A stretch of DNA of 64,000 bases from Actinacidiphila yeochonensis CN732 (lineage in GTDB: Bacteria; Actinomycetota; Actinomycetes; Streptomycetales; Streptomycetaceae), in the NCBI RefSeq assembly GCF_000745345.1, contig NZ_JQNR01000002.1:124001-188000 (forward strand), written 5' to 3'. Numbering within the stretch: the first letter of the stretch is position 1; every line of letters begins with the position of its first letter. Below, one piece after another: positions 34,443 to 43,367 of this stretch. The position numbers and the translations under genes were made by a program. A model generated the notes under the pieces. It did no database searches. It was given only the letters and a program-made list of their open reading frames with translations, and was not told where the DNA came from.

Positions 34443-35458
34443 GCGTGAGTCGTCCCTTCCGGGGTGGTGGTCAACGGCTTCTCCGTTGCGACGGAGCGGG
34501 TCAGGGCGGCGCTGGGAGGAAGCGGGGAAATCTCCCGCCGAAGGGCTTCGGCCATCCTTCGGCGGGAGATGACGACCTCGACCGCGTGGTGATCCGAGAG
34601 CCCTGTGGTGTCCAGGACCTGCACGGCAAGGACCGCCTGCACCAGCCAGGGGTCGAGGTAGACACGGTCGATGCGCTGTCCGCCGCCCTGGCCCTCAGCC
34701 GCGTGTCCGGCGGTCGGTCCCAGCGCGCCGGTCATGCCCAACTGACCCGAGGCGTAGCGCGCCGGATCGTGCAGCCCGCATCCCAGCAAGGTGTCGTCGA
34801 GGTAGGTGCAGCTCACGCGGGACCCGCCGGGGCCAGCGTTGGTGCGGTGCCGCACGTGGGTACGGTCCGTGACGGCCGGGCTCGTCCAGTCGACGTGCGC
34901 GACCTGTTCGCCATGGAGGAGGGGGTATTCGTTGCAGTCTCCGCCGCCGAGGAATGCCGACCCCTTCTTCATCTTGTCGGCGAGAGCCGTGAGTTCCTCG
35001 GCTTCGCGCTCCCGACCGCGGGGGGAGTTGAAGGCGGCATGCCACGAGGACACGACCAGGTCGACCTCGGGCACTTCGGCGAGCTGGGTGACGACGATGG
35101 TGGGTGGGGTCCGCCAGTACCGCAGTTGCTCCAGGCGCTCGGCGCGCGGGAAAGTCTCGGGGCGCAGGAAGAGGGCGGTGGGGTTGCGGCCCGACCCGTT
35201 CGGACTCAGGAAGCCCTTCATCCCCAAGATGTCCTCCGCCGCATGAAGTCGACGTTGGCCGTCCAGGTCGCTGTAGGTCGCTTCCTGGCGAAGGATCACG
35301 TCAGGGCGGCGGGGCGCGAGAAGCTCCTCGTGCGCTGCCCGCCACCTCGGCGGGTGGTCTCCGTTTTCCTGGTCCTTTCCGCCGTCCTTCTCCAGATTGA
35401 GGGTGATGACGCGCACGACCGGCTCGCCGTACTCCTTGAGCGCCGAAGACGTGGGCAC
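34439..35458 (-). CDS. Endonuclease/exonuclease/phosphatase family protein (EEP-2)
   Basis: This 339-aa EEP-fold protein has VITLNLEKDGG, VILRQEATYSD, GGGDCNEYP, QRIDRVYLDPWLV and LSDHHAVEV. The GTG start has AAGGAGGA directly upstream. It resembles its neighbours at 33531 and 35845 in motif order and in the shared (R/Y)xIDRxYL element, indicating a local gene family that has diverged strongly. Confidence 0.82.
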   Translation of the reverse strand: MPTSSALKEYGEPVVRVITLNLEKDGGKDQENGDHPPRWRAAHEELLAPRRPDVILRQEATYSDLDGQRRLHAAEDILGMKGFLSPNGSGRNPTALFLRPETFPRAERLEQLRYWRTPPTIVVTQLAEVPEVDLVVSSWHAAFNSPRGREREAEELTALADKMKKGSAFLGGGDCNEYPLLHGEQVAHVDWTSPAVTDRTHVRHRTNAGPGGSRVSCTYLDDTLLGCGLHDPARYASGQLGMTGALGPTAGHAAEGQGGGQRIDRVYLDPWLVQAVLAVQVLDTTGLSDHHAVEVVISRRRMAEALRREISPLPPSAALTRSVATEKPLTTTPEGTTHA

Positions 35459-35495
35459 GGGTCCTCCTTGGGGTTCGTCGTAGAGCTGGGGCGGG

Positions 35496-35848
35496 TCAGG
35501 GGATGGTCGCGGCGGCGATCTCGCGGTCGAGGTCGACCACGGTCACGTCGTGGAGGGAGATGGCCAGACGGGAGCCGAGGAAGAGGTGGCGCCGCGGATC
35601 GTCGAAGGCGCCCGGTAGAGGGTGAGCAGGTGGCAGTTGTGGCTGTTGGACGGGGCGAACTGGGCTTGCAACCCGAGAAGTTCGGCGAAGCCGAGCATGC
35701 GGGCGTAGCCGCCCTCGTCCCACTTCTTCGCCTCCTGCAGGCACAGGACGTCCAGGTTCTGCGCCCGCAGGAACTCCGCCTGGGCGCGCCAGCGCTCACC
35801 GCCGCCGTGGAGCAGGTTGTACGTACCCAGCCGAACGGTGGTGGTCAT
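35496..35848 (-). pseudogene. Broken EEP family gene (EEP-3)
   Basis: The ATG at 35846-35848 opens an EEP N-terminus (VRLGTYNLLHGGG, LDVLCLQEAKKWDEGGY, SNSHNCHLLTLYRAP). Near 35600 the coding potential moves to another frame (RRHLFLGSRLAISLHDVTVV) and stops at 35496. The Asp-x-Asn and SDHH motifs that should follow are absent. It is thus both frameshifted and truncated. The gene is still embedded in the coupled operon. Confidence 0.72.
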
Positions 35849-36777
35849 GCCGCACCGCCGGCGGCGGCCGGGTGGTGGCCGTGGGCGGACGCGGCGTGCC
35901 GGTTGTCGTGCGCCTGATACATCGCGGCGGGCCGATGCAGGATGGTGCGCATCTGCGCCACGTCGAGCTTGGCGCGCAGGGGCAGGTGGTCGGACAGCCG
36001 GCGCAGTTCCGGGGTGTCGCAGACGGTGAAGTCGGCCAGGGCGGGGGCGAGTTCCGCGCTGAGGTATCCGCGGTCGATGCAGTACCGGGGTCCCTTCGGT
36101 CGGCCGGGGTGGTCGCGGTAGCCGGAAGAGGGGTTCAGGGCACCCGGCTGACCGAGGTGCTCGGCGGCGTGGCGGCCCATCTCGACGTATCCGGCGGCGA
36201 GCATCTCGCGGTCCGGGCGGTCGTCGGTGTGCCGGCGGCCGCCTTCGAAGTAGGTGCGGTTGGCTACGAAAGCGAGGTCTTCGTAGTCCTCCCACGGACC
36301 GCCCTCGTCGACGCGGTAGCTGTTCCAGTCCCAGAAGTGGAGGGCGAGCCAGCCGGGCTTAGCCAGGGTGGAGCACCACTTCGCTTCGGTCAGCCGGTAC
36401 TCGGCGGACCAGTAGCAGGCGTGCCCGCTGACGCAACTGATCTGCCGCGGGCTGAAGGTGCCGTCGTCGTCGCGCAGTTTCACCGCGATGTTGGCCGGGG
36501 CGTGCCAGGGGGCCCAGCTCTGCTCGTACTCCTCGACGAAGGCGAGCGGGCCGCCGCGCTTGAGGAAGACGGCGTTGTCGTTGTTGCTGCCCGGCCGGTG
36601 GACGGCGATGTACCCGTCCATGCCCAGCCGCTCGGCGAGGACGTCGAGCTGTCCGGGCTGAACCTCCTGCTGGAAGAAGATGTCCGGGTCCTGCTGCTGC
36701 ACCCAGGCAGCAGCCTCCTCCCAGTTGATGCCCTTTTCGACGTTCCAGTTCAGCGCGGTGATCGTGCTTGGGTTCAT
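35845..36777 (-). CDS. Endonuclease/exonuclease/phosphatase family protein (EEP-4)
   Basis: This 310-aa EEP-fold protein has ITALNWNVEKG, IFFQQEVQPGQ, LHFWDWNSYRV, YCIDRGYLSAEL and LSDHLPLRAKL. The Asp-x-Asn motif appears as WDWNSY. The last 30 residues are His/Ala-rich. The ATG overlaps the DUF6624-like gene stop (ATGA). The substrate is unknown. Insertion of a Trp- and Tyr-rich stretch between the central motifs sets it apart from the two other intact copies. Confidence 0.8.
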   Translation of the reverse strand: MNPSTITALNWNVEKGINWEEAAAWVQQQDPDIFFQQEVQPGQLDVLAERLGMDGYIAVHRPGSNNDNAVFLKRGGPLAFVEEYEQSWAPWHAPANIAVKLRDDDGTFSPRQISCVSGHACYWSAEYRLTEAKWCSTLAKPGWLALHFWDWNSYRVDEGGPWEDYEDLAFVANRTYFEGGRRHTDDRPDREMLAAGYVEMGRHAAEHLGQPGALNPSSGYRDHPGRPKGPRYCIDRGYLSAELAPALADFTVCDTPELRRLSDHLPLRAKLDVAQMRTILHRPAAMYQAHDNRHAASAHGHHPAAAGGAA

Positions 36778-37385
36778 GCCGCGTGCCTTTCGGGCAGAGG
36801 GGCGGGCTCCGCAGCAGCGGAGACGGATAACGAGGCGTGGGGCCCGTGGCGCTCACGCAGACCGCGGGCCTGGTCGTCGTAGGGCGGCAGGCCGGCACTG
36901 GCCCTGCGGGTGTCGAGCTGGGCGGGGCCGGTGATCGGGTGCGGTTCGAGCCGGCCGTCGGGGCGGTACCAGTGCTGGGTTCCATACACCTGGGCCTGTC
37001 CGGCGTTGACGAGACAGCGATCGTGCAGGTGGGCGAGTTGGGCACTGGTGGCGTCGCCAACTTCCACGGCCTTGCGGAGCAGGCTCAGCAGCGTCCGCTG
37101 GAGCGCCGGGTTGTGGTCGCTGTGCACCGCGATGTTCACGGCGGCCTGGCAGGCTTCCGGGCCCACGGTGCTGCGGCCGGGCCACTGCCCGAGCCGTTCG
37201 ACGATCCGCTTCAGTCCGGCGGTGTTTTCTCGCTGGGCTTGGTCGAGTGCCGCGAGCGCGCCCGGCGTCATGGCCAGGCGTTCGGCGCCGGGCGTGCGCC
37301 AGTGCTCCCTGGCGCGCTGCTGGCGGCCCAGCAGGTCCTCGGCGAGAGCGGGGTAGCCCGGCGCGGGCTGGCGGGGGTCGTTCAC
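36774..37385 (-). CDS. DUF6624-like protein
   Basis: This 203-aa protein has the segment AVHSDHNPALQRTLLSLL, LAHLHDRCLVNAGQAQVYGT and LEPHPITGP. These resemble DUF6624 proteins, whose function is unknown to me. The N-terminal third is helical and Arg/Leu-rich. The GTG start overlaps the HTH gene stop (GTGA). It is part of the coupled GH15-EEP operon. Confidence 0.65.
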   Translation of the reverse strand: MNDPRQPAPGYPALAEDLLGRQQRAREHWRTPGAERLAMTPGALAALDQAQRENTAGLKRIVERLGQWPGRSTVGPEACQAAVNIAVHSDHNPALQRTLLSLLRKAVEVGDATSAQLAHLHDRCLVNAGQAQVYGTQHWYRPDGRLEPHPITGPAQLDTRRASAGLPPYDDQARGLRERHGPHASLSVSAAAEPAPLPERHAA

Positions 37386-37678
37386 GATTTCACCTGCCCT
37401 GCCGCACCGCCGGTGCGGGGCCCGCGCCTGGTGGCTCCGGCCTCGCTCAGGACGGAGTGGATGGCGCCGTAGGAACGCCCCGTCGCCTCGCAGATCTCGC
37501 GGATGGTGACCCGGCGACCGGGGGTGCGGTAGGCGGCTACCACCTGCTTCGCGAACTTCTCCCGTTTGGCGCCGGTCAGCTTCTTGCCCGTCTCGATGAC
37601 GGGCAGGTCGAGGCGCTCAGGGGGTGGCTTCGGGCTCGGTGTCGTCACGGCAGCTGCTCGCGCTCTGGGCGGGGTCAC
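37382..37678 (-). CDS. Small helix-turn-helix protein
   Basis: This 98-aa protein ends in a helix-turn-helix-like segment (YRTPGRRVTIREICEATGRS, then YGAIHSVLSEAG) after a basic Pro-rich N-terminus. Such short proteins are common next to mobile or regulatory genes in Streptomyces. The GTG start overlaps the preceding stop (GTGA). It could be a local DNA-binding regulator of the operon. Confidence 0.72.
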   Translation of the reverse strand: MTPPRARAAAVTTPSPKPPPERLDLPVIETGKKLTGAKREKFAKQVVAAYRTPGRRVTIREICEATGRSYGAIHSVLSEAGATRRGPRTGGAAGQVKS

Positions 37679-38097
37679 AGCACGTTCTCCTCGCGCGCGA
37701 GGGCGAGCGCGGCGCCCGCGTCCCGGATCTGGGCGAGCATTGCGGCGTACTCCCTGTCGTCGTCGCTGATGTCGATTTGGGAGGCGGCGAGGATGCCGTG
37801 GATCTCCCGTCGCCGGGCCGCGCCGAGCAGCCGGGCGAGCTGCGGTCTCGTGGCCGGGTGGGTCGGCCCCGTGAGGTCGAAGGTGCGGTCCGCGACCGTC
37901 CAGCCGTGCCGTGTCGCGAGGGCCTGTGCGGCGGCAAGACGGGGTGCGGGATCCTGCCGGGGGCCGACCAGGACGTAGAGCGCAAACCGCGGCTCGCCCG
38001 CGATATCCCGCAGGACCGTCTCCAACTGCGTGCGTCGCAGCGCGCCCAGGTGCGACTGCGCCGAACGGGGACGCGGGAGCGCCGTTGCGGCGTTCAT
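37675..38097 (-). CDS. Small protein resembling a degenerate resolvase N-domain
   Basis: This 140-aa protein reads like the N-terminal domain of serine recombinases in spacing: ALYVLVGPRQDPAPRLAAAQ, RHGWTVADRTFDLTGPTHP, RPQLARLLGAARRREIHGIL, YAAMLAQIRDAGAALALA. The catalytic Arg-Ser (RVS) is replaced by VGP, and no DNA-binding C-domain is present, so recombinase activity is not expected. The fold call is an inference. It is coupled to its neighbours on both sides. Confidence 0.5.
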   Translation of the reverse strand: MNAATALPRPRSAQSHLGALRRTQLETVLRDIAGEPRFALYVLVGPRQDPAPRLAAAQALATRHGWTVADRTFDLTGPTHPATRPQLARLLGAARRREIHGILAASQIDISDDDREYAAMLAQIRDAGAALALAREENVL

Positions 38098-38279
38098 GCC
38101 GAGCCTCCCGCCGTCGTCAACTCGCCCCACGCACGGACCGGTCGGGGCCGCACACGGGCGTCGTGGAACGCGGCGTACGGTCCGGCCGTGATGAATCCGG
38201 GAAGGGGCACCCGTAAGGCGAGAAGGAGCTCCGCCACCGTCACCGATATGCGCAGGGGCAGGTCGCTCAGGGCGGTCAC
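38094..38279 (-). CDS. Small hypothetical protein (61 aa)
   Basis: This short gene starts at GTG 38277-38279 overlapping the GH15 stop (GTGA) and ends overlapping the next ATG (ATGA). The protein has a hydrophobic middle (ISVTVAELLLALRVPLPGFI) and a basic C-terminus. I do not recognise it. Coupling on both sides supports it as real. Confidence 0.6.
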   Translation of the reverse strand: MTALSDLPLRISVTVAELLLALRVPLPGFITAGPYAAFHDARVRPRPVRAWGELTTAGGSA

Positions 38280-40135
38280 CGGTTCCTCCCCGCGGGGTTC
38301 AGCGCGCGGGCGCCGTCGGCGCGCGGGGAGGGGACGGCGGCCGCGGCGCGTTCCAGGGCGGTGGCCGTGTCGATGAGCGCGACGTGGGAGAAGGCCTGCG
38401 GGAAGTTCCCGACCTGCTCCTTGCGGCGGCCGTCCCATTCCTCGGCGAGGAGCCCGACGTCGTTGCGCAGCGCCAGCAGCCTCTCGAAGAGCTCCCGGGC
38501 CTCGTCGATCCGGCCGATCATCGCCAGGTCGTCGGCGAGCCAGAACGAGCACGCGAGGAACGCGCCCTCATCGCCCTCCAGGCCGTCCACGCCTTCGTCA
38601 TCCCCTGCCGTCGGGTAACGCAGGACGAAGCCGTCCGGGGTCGCCAGCTCCCGCTGGACCGCCTCGATCGTGCCGATCACGCGCTTGTCGTCGGGCGGGA
38701 GGAAGCCCATCTGCGGGATCAGCAGAAGTGAGGCGTCCAGTTCGGCGGAGCCGTACGACTGCGTGAAGGTGTTCCGCTTCGGGTCGTATCCCTTCGCACA
38801 CACGTCGCGGTGGATGGCCTCGCGCAGGCCGCGCCACCGCTCCAGCGGGCCGTGCGCCGCTCCGGACTCGATCAGCTTGACCGTGCGGTCGACGGCGGCC
38901 CACGCCATCACCTTGGAGTGCACGAAGTGCCGGCGCGGCCCGCGGACCTCCCAGATCCCCTCGTCCGGCTCGTGCCAGTGCTGCTCCAGCCACTCGACCA
39001 GAGCGATCTGGAGGTCGGCGGCCGTCTCGTCCACCCCGAGGCCGGCCTGCCGGGCCCGGTCGAGGGCGTCGGTGACCTCGCCGTACACGTCCAGTTGCAG
39101 CTGGTGGGCGGCCTCGTTGCCGATGCGGACGGGCCGGGAATCCAAGTGGCCTGGCAGGTGGGCGAGTTCGGATTCCGGCAGGCGCCGCTTTCCGGTGATC
39201 CCGTACATGATCTGCAGCCTGTTGGGATCGCCCGCGACGGCGCGCAGCAGCCACGCGGCCCAGTCGCGGGCCTCCTCCCGGTAGCCGGTACGCAGCAGGG
39301 AGGACAGGGTGATCGCCGCGTCCCGCAGCCAGCAGTAGCGGTAGTCCCAGTTGCGGGAGCCGCCGATGTCCTCGGGCAGCGATGTCGTCGGTGCCGCGAC
39401 GATCCCGCCGGTGGGCGCGTAGGTCAGCGCCTTGAGGGTGATCAAGGAGCGCATCACCGCCTCGCGGTACGCGCCGTGGTAGGTGCACTGCGCCGCCCAC
39501 TGCTCCCAGTAGGCGAGTGTCCTGGCCAGGGCGCCCTCGGGGGAGATGACGGCGGGGGGCGCCTGGTGGGAGTCGCGGTAGGTGAGGGTGAAGGTGACAC
39601 GGTCGCCCTCGGACACGGTGAAGTCCGAGCACAGGACGCCGTCGAATACAGCGGTGGGTGCCGGAGTGTCGAGCCACAGCGCGTCCGGGCCGGCGACCAG
39701 CACGTGGCGCTCGCCAACGGGCACGATCCGGGGGCGGACGAGGCCGTAGTCGAACCGGGGGCGCAGCCGGGAGCGGACGGTGACCCGGCCGCTGACGGCT
39801 TCGACGATCCGAACGACGTGCGGGGTGTGGGTCTGGTCCTCGGACGGGGGCATGAAGTCGGTGATCCGCAGGGTGCCGCCGGAGGTGACCCAGGTCGACT
39901 CCAGGGCGAGGGTGTCGCCGACGTAGCGGCGGCGGGTCGCCGGTGCGGGCGGGGTTCCGTCGCCGAGTGGGCCGAGCTGCCACGAGCCGTGCGTCTCGTC
40001 TCCCAGGATCGCGGCGAACGCGGCAGCGGAGTCGAAGCGCGGGAAGCAGCTCCAGTCCAGGGAGCCGGTCCTGCTGATGAGGGCGGCGGTGTGGAGGTCG
40101 CCGATGAGGGCGTAGTCCTCGATACGCTGAGACAT
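38276..40135 (-). CDS. GH15 glucoamylase/trehalase-like protein
   Basis: This 619-aa protein has the full GH15 layout. A small N-terminal beta-domain (IEDYALIGDLHTAALISRTG, LDWSCFPRFDS) is followed by an (alpha/alpha)6 barrel with SRNWDYRYCWLRDAAITL, MYGITGKRRLPE, GNEAAHQLQLDVYGEV and QVGNFPQAFSHVALI. Actinobacterial relatives include trehalases. No signal peptide is visible, so it is cytoplasmic. No ribosome-binding site precedes the ATG. A TATATC box lies 4-9 bases upstream (40140-40145), consistent with a leaderless transcript. It heads the coupled operon down to about 33.3 kb. Confidence 0.92.
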   Translation of the reverse strand: MSQRIEDYALIGDLHTAALISRTGSLDWSCFPRFDSAAAFAAILGDETHGSWQLGPLGDGTPPAPATRRRYVGDTLALESTWVTSGGTLRITDFMPPSEDQTHTPHVVRIVEAVSGRVTVRSRLRPRFDYGLVRPRIVPVGERHVLVAGPDALWLDTPAPTAVFDGVLCSDFTVSEGDRVTFTLTYRDSHQAPPAVISPEGALARTLAYWEQWAAQCTYHGAYREAVMRSLITLKALTYAPTGGIVAAPTTSLPEDIGGSRNWDYRYCWLRDAAITLSSLLRTGYREEARDWAAWLLRAVAGDPNRLQIMYGITGKRRLPESELAHLPGHLDSRPVRIGNEAAHQLQLDVYGEVTDALDRARQAGLGVDETAADLQIALVEWLEQHWHEPDEGIWEVRGPRRHFVHSKVMAWAAVDRTVKLIESGAAHGPLERWRGLREAIHRDVCAKGYDPKRNTFTQSYGSAELDASLLLIPQMGFLPPDDKRVIGTIEAVQRELATPDGFVLRYPTAGDDEGVDGLEGDEGAFLACSFWLADDLAMIGRIDEARELFERLLALRNDVGLLAEEWDGRRKEQVGNFPQAFSHVALIDTATALERAAAAVPSPRADGARALNPAGRNR

Positions 40136-40142
40136 AAGTGAT

Positions 40143-40157
40143 ATATCCGTCCGATAT
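40143..40157. promoter_or_regulatory. ATATC-N5-GATAT palindrome at the GH15 promoter
   Basis: A perfect inverted repeat (ATATC, spacer CGTCC, GATAT) overlaps the likely -10 region of the GH15 operon, eight bases before its ATG. It is strikingly AT-rich for this DNA. It may be a repressor site controlling the leaderless promoter. Confidence 0.45.
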
Positions 40158-40193
40158 GGGCGTGCTGCGGCTCGTGTGCGAGGGTGCCGGAGG

Positions 40194-43100
40194 TCAGGTA
40201 GCCGGGCGGCGCGGCTTCGTGCGGGCCAGGGCGATTGCTCTGGCCAGCCGCCAGGCGGTGCCGTCGAGGGCTTCGTCCGCCAGGTGAAGGTGTGCGGTGA
40301 GCAGCACGCGCAGCACGGTGTCCACGTCGGCGCGCTGTGACGCTTCGAGGGCGGCCCGCTGCTGGTCCAGGGCCTTGCGCCGGGCCGCCCAGTGCTCCTC
40401 GACGAGGACGCGCCCGGCGGTAGTGCGGCGCAGCGCGGCCCAGTCGCCCGGGAGGATGAGGTCGCGCGCCTGCTGGAGCAGCGCCTTGGGGAGCTGTGCG
40501 GTCGAGCGCGGCTTGGGCTGGGCGGACAGCCAGCGCATCCCGCCGGTGACGTCCTGGCACAGGCCGGCGGCGATGGCGACGAGGTTCGCCGCCGCGAGGA
40601 CCGGCCGAGGGGGCAAGTCGTGCTGGCGGGCGTGCTGGTGGGCAAGCACGGCCGAGTCGGCCGCCCAGACCTCTTCCGCGGCCACCAGGACCTGATGGCC
40701 ACCCCACACCCCACTGTGCGGGCGGTACGGCACGAACGCCATGTCGCTGATCACTCCGGTCTCCACCAGGTGACCGGCCCATCCGCCGAGGGCACGCATT
40801 GCGTCGGTGGCCTGTGTGGGATCGCCAAGGCGGACGGTCAGCTCGGTGTGCACGACCTCGTCTTCGTCGCGGGGGGTGATCCACCAGATCGCGTCGGGGA
40901 GTTCAGCGGCGAGCTGGGGAAGGTGGTCGACGAACAGGGCGTGGCGGACCTGTGGCTGGCAGACCAGCCGGACGGACAGGTACGGCGAGGCGCCGGGCAG
41001 GTGGACCTGGCCGCGTCCCGTCACCGGCGCCCGCCGTACGTCCGGGGCGGGCCGGCGCGGCGCGGTGGAGGACAGGTAGGTGACGATCTCGTGGGGCCGG
41101 CCGCCGCACCAGCCGTAGGCGTCTGCCGGCTCGGCCTCGATCAGCGTGAGCTGCCCAATGGTGCGCGGCCGCTCCAGATGCGAGCGCAGCAGCACACGGT
41201 GGGCCGGCTGCTTCAGGTCCAGGCGCAGCGGAGTGTCGAAGTGCTCCAGGTAGACGTGGCGGGGCAGGCGCCAGTGCGCGCGCAGCCCGGCGAAGGCCTC
41301 CTCCCACACGTTCGAGGGCGCGTCCGGGCCAGGAAGGCCGGTGTGGGCCAGGCGCCAGGTGGCCGGGGCGAGGATAGTGCGTCCCACCCGAACGCGGGGC
41401 CGGGCGGCCAGGTGCCGCGCGGTGCCCCAGTCCCAGGCTGCGAGGTCGCCGATGCTGCCGATCAGCCGGCTGCTCTGTCCGCGCTGCAGCTCGTCCAGGA
41501 ACCGGGCGATCCCCGGGGTCTGACATTCGAGCTGGAGCGGGTGCGGGATCGCGGCCTCGATGACCTGCCCTCGGGAGAGCGAGACCAGGTGCAGACGCCC
41601 TTGGTGGCAGAGCACGGCCAGGTCACCGAGCACGATGACGTCCGGGTCGCCCTCCCGGAACTCCGACAAGGAGATCAGCGGCGCGTTCAGGCGCGGCGTG
41701 TGCGTGATGTGGATCGCCTGCGGCCGCAGGGAGGGAAATGACAGTTGCGCGGGCAGCGCTCCTCGTACGGTGGTCGGCCGGCGGCCCAGCATGCCGAGCA
41801 GGTCGCTGGGCGCGTCCTGGTCGGCGAGCACGGCGGCGAGCCGGCCGCCGCTGAAGTGTCCCCAGCCGCGGCCGACGCGCCGCACCTGGAAGGTGAAGTC
41901 CCCAGCGTCCAGGGCGCCCGTGCTGGAGGCGTGCAGGGAGCCGGCCAGCTCGAGGTGGGCGGGCGCGTCCGCGGCGCCTGGTGGCCGGTCTCCGGCGAGT
42001 TGCTCGATGAGGGCCTCGTCCAGGACGAGGTCCTGCCCTTGGGTGACGGCGCGCTGGGCGAGCGCCGTCAGCAAATCGTCGCGGCGGCCCGTTTGCGGCT
42101 GGGGGGCCCGCTCGGTGCCGTGGTAGTCCTCGGGCAGCCCGAGCCCGGTGTGCGGGTCCAGCAGATCCAGCAGCGGTACCGGTGTCTCGTCGCCGTACCA
42201 CGCGCGGAAGCGGTCGCGGTAGCGGACCCAGGCGCTGGTGCCGCGCGGCTCCGGCGTGACGCGGGCCAGCACGCCGGCCGCCTCTTCGACCTCCCAGGCC
42301 ACCACCCGGGGCAGCGTCAACTCGGCGTCCAGCCGGGCGTCCACGGCCAGCGGTGAAGCCTCGTCGACCACCTGACGCATCCGCTCCGCGACAGCGACGC
42401 GGCGCCGGTCTGCTTCCTGCGGGGCTGTGGCCGGCCGCGGGTTGAGATCGCGGATCTGGGCGTGGATCTGCGGGAGCGTCGAGACCAGCTCAGCGCCAGG
42501 GCCGTCCGGCGCGACGGCCGCGCGCTCCAACTCGCGCACCACATGGGCGAGTCCGTCGATGACGGTGCCGGAAGGCTGGAGGCTGGTCAGCAGCATCCGC
42601 CGCTCGATCAGCAGATCCAGCAGCTCCTCGGCGCCGCGTGGACCGAGCTCGGGATGGCCGGCGGCGAGTTTGTCGGCCACGTCGCGGTAGGGCAGGGCGG
42701 TGGTCGTCAGCCGCACGGCGTCCTCGACCGCCGGCGTGCGCAGGACGCTCACCTCTTCGACGGCCGTGCCCGTCGCGTCCAACGCGCGCTGCTGCCAGGG
42801 CAGCACCAACCGCTCGCCGCGAACCCGAAGGATGTTGTTGGCCGTGACCCGCAGCCCCTTGCGTACCTGGGGCAGTGCTTCGAGCTGCGCCACCACGGCC
42901 GCGAGCCACTGCCCGTCCGCGCGGGTGAGGAGGTGGTGGTCCTCGCCCCACCGTGCGTCGGTCGCGTTGCCGAAGCGGCCCTCGGCGATGCCGGCGAACA
43001 GGCCGAACGGTGTGACCCGGTACGACAGGCGCAGGACGTAGCTGAGCAGGGACAGCACCAGCCGTCCCAGCCCTTCTGGGTCCTCGGAACGCGCTGCGAG

Positions 43101-43316
43101 GTTGTCCAGGTCGCGGGCGAGGTCGGGGCTCGCGTACCGGACAGCTGCGGCGACCTGCGGGATGCTCCAGGTCTCGAGCAGCCAGGGACGCCAGGACTTC
43201 GTCCCGGAGGGCGCGCGACCAGTCAAGTCCGGTGCCGGCGGGATCGGCAGGCGGTGGAGGAGCACGGAGCGCACCATGAAGCCGCGCTGGGCGGTAAAGG
43301 CGGATCGGGAGCTCAT
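40194..43316 (-). CDS. Lantibiotic-type dehydratase (LanB), full length
   Basis: This 1040-aa LanB homologue has two parts. The N-terminal part (to about residue 700) is the tRNA-Glu-dependent glutamylation domain, with the typical SYVLRLSYRVTPFGLFAGIA segment at about 90-110, FRAWYGDETPVPLLDLLDP and ALPAQLSFPSLR. From about residue 765 a thiopeptide-type/SpaB C-terminal elimination domain begins (ASPYLSVRLVCQPQ, LPDAIWWITPRDEDEVVHTE). Having both domains distinguishes it from the short peptide aminoacyl-tRNA ligases. The ATG follows GAGGT. It lies 51 bases after the precursor peptide gene and probably dehydrates Ser/Thr or otherwise acylates that peptide. Confidence 0.93.
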   Translation of the reverse strand: MSSRSAFTAQRGFMVRSVLLHRLPIPPAPDLTGRAPSGTKSWRPWLLETWSIPQVAAAVRYASPDLARDLDNLAARSEDPEGLGRLVLSLLSYVLRLSYRVTPFGLFAGIAEGRFGNATDARWGEDHHLLTRADGQWLAAVVAQLEALPQVRKGLRVTANNILRVRGERLVLPWQQRALDATGTAVEEVSVLRTPAVEDAVRLTTTALPYRDVADKLAAGHPELGPRGAEELLDLLIERRMLLTSLQPSGTVIDGLAHVVRELERAAVAPDGPGAELVSTLPQIHAQIRDLNPRPATAPQEADRRRVAVAERMRQVVDEASPLAVDARLDAELTLPRVVAWEVEEAAGVLARVTPEPRGTSAWVRYRDRFRAWYGDETPVPLLDLLDPHTGLGLPEDYHGTERAPQPQTGRRDDLLTALAQRAVTQGQDLVLDEALIEQLAGDRPPGAADAPAHLELAGSLHASSTGALDAGDFTFQVRRVGRGWGHFSGGRLAAVLADQDAPSDLLGMLGRRPTTVRGALPAQLSFPSLRPQAIHITHTPRLNAPLISLSEFREGDPDVIVLGDLAVLCHQGRLHLVSLSRGQVIEAAIPHPLQLECQTPGIARFLDELQRGQSSRLIGSIGDLAAWDWGTARHLAARPRVRVGRTILAPATWRLAHTGLPGPDAPSNVWEEAFAGLRAHWRLPRHVYLEHFDTPLRLDLKQPAHRVLLRSHLERPRTIGQLTLIEAEPADAYGWCGGRPHEIVTYLSSTAPRRPAPDVRRAPVTGRGQVHLPGASPYLSVRLVCQPQVRHALFVDHLPQLAAELPDAIWWITPRDEDEVVHTELTVRLGDPTQATDAMRALGGWAGHLVETGVISDMAFVPYRPHSGVWGGHQVLVAAEEVWAADSAVLAHQHARQHDLPPRPVLAAANLVAIAAGLCQDVTGGMRWLSAQPKPRSTAQLPKALLQQARDLILPGDWAALRRTTAGRVLVEEHWAARRKALDQQRAALEASQRADVDTVLRVLLTAHLHLADEALDGTAWRLARAIALARTKPRRPAT

Positions 43317-43367
43317 GTCACCTCGTTCTTCTCGCTGATAGGGGGTGGGGACCGGCCGGGTCTGTGG

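Noticed and set aside
40194..43316. LanB as a short peptide aminoacyl-tRNA ligase (PEARL)
   Set aside because: The protein is full length and has a C-terminal elimination-type domain, which PEARLs lack.
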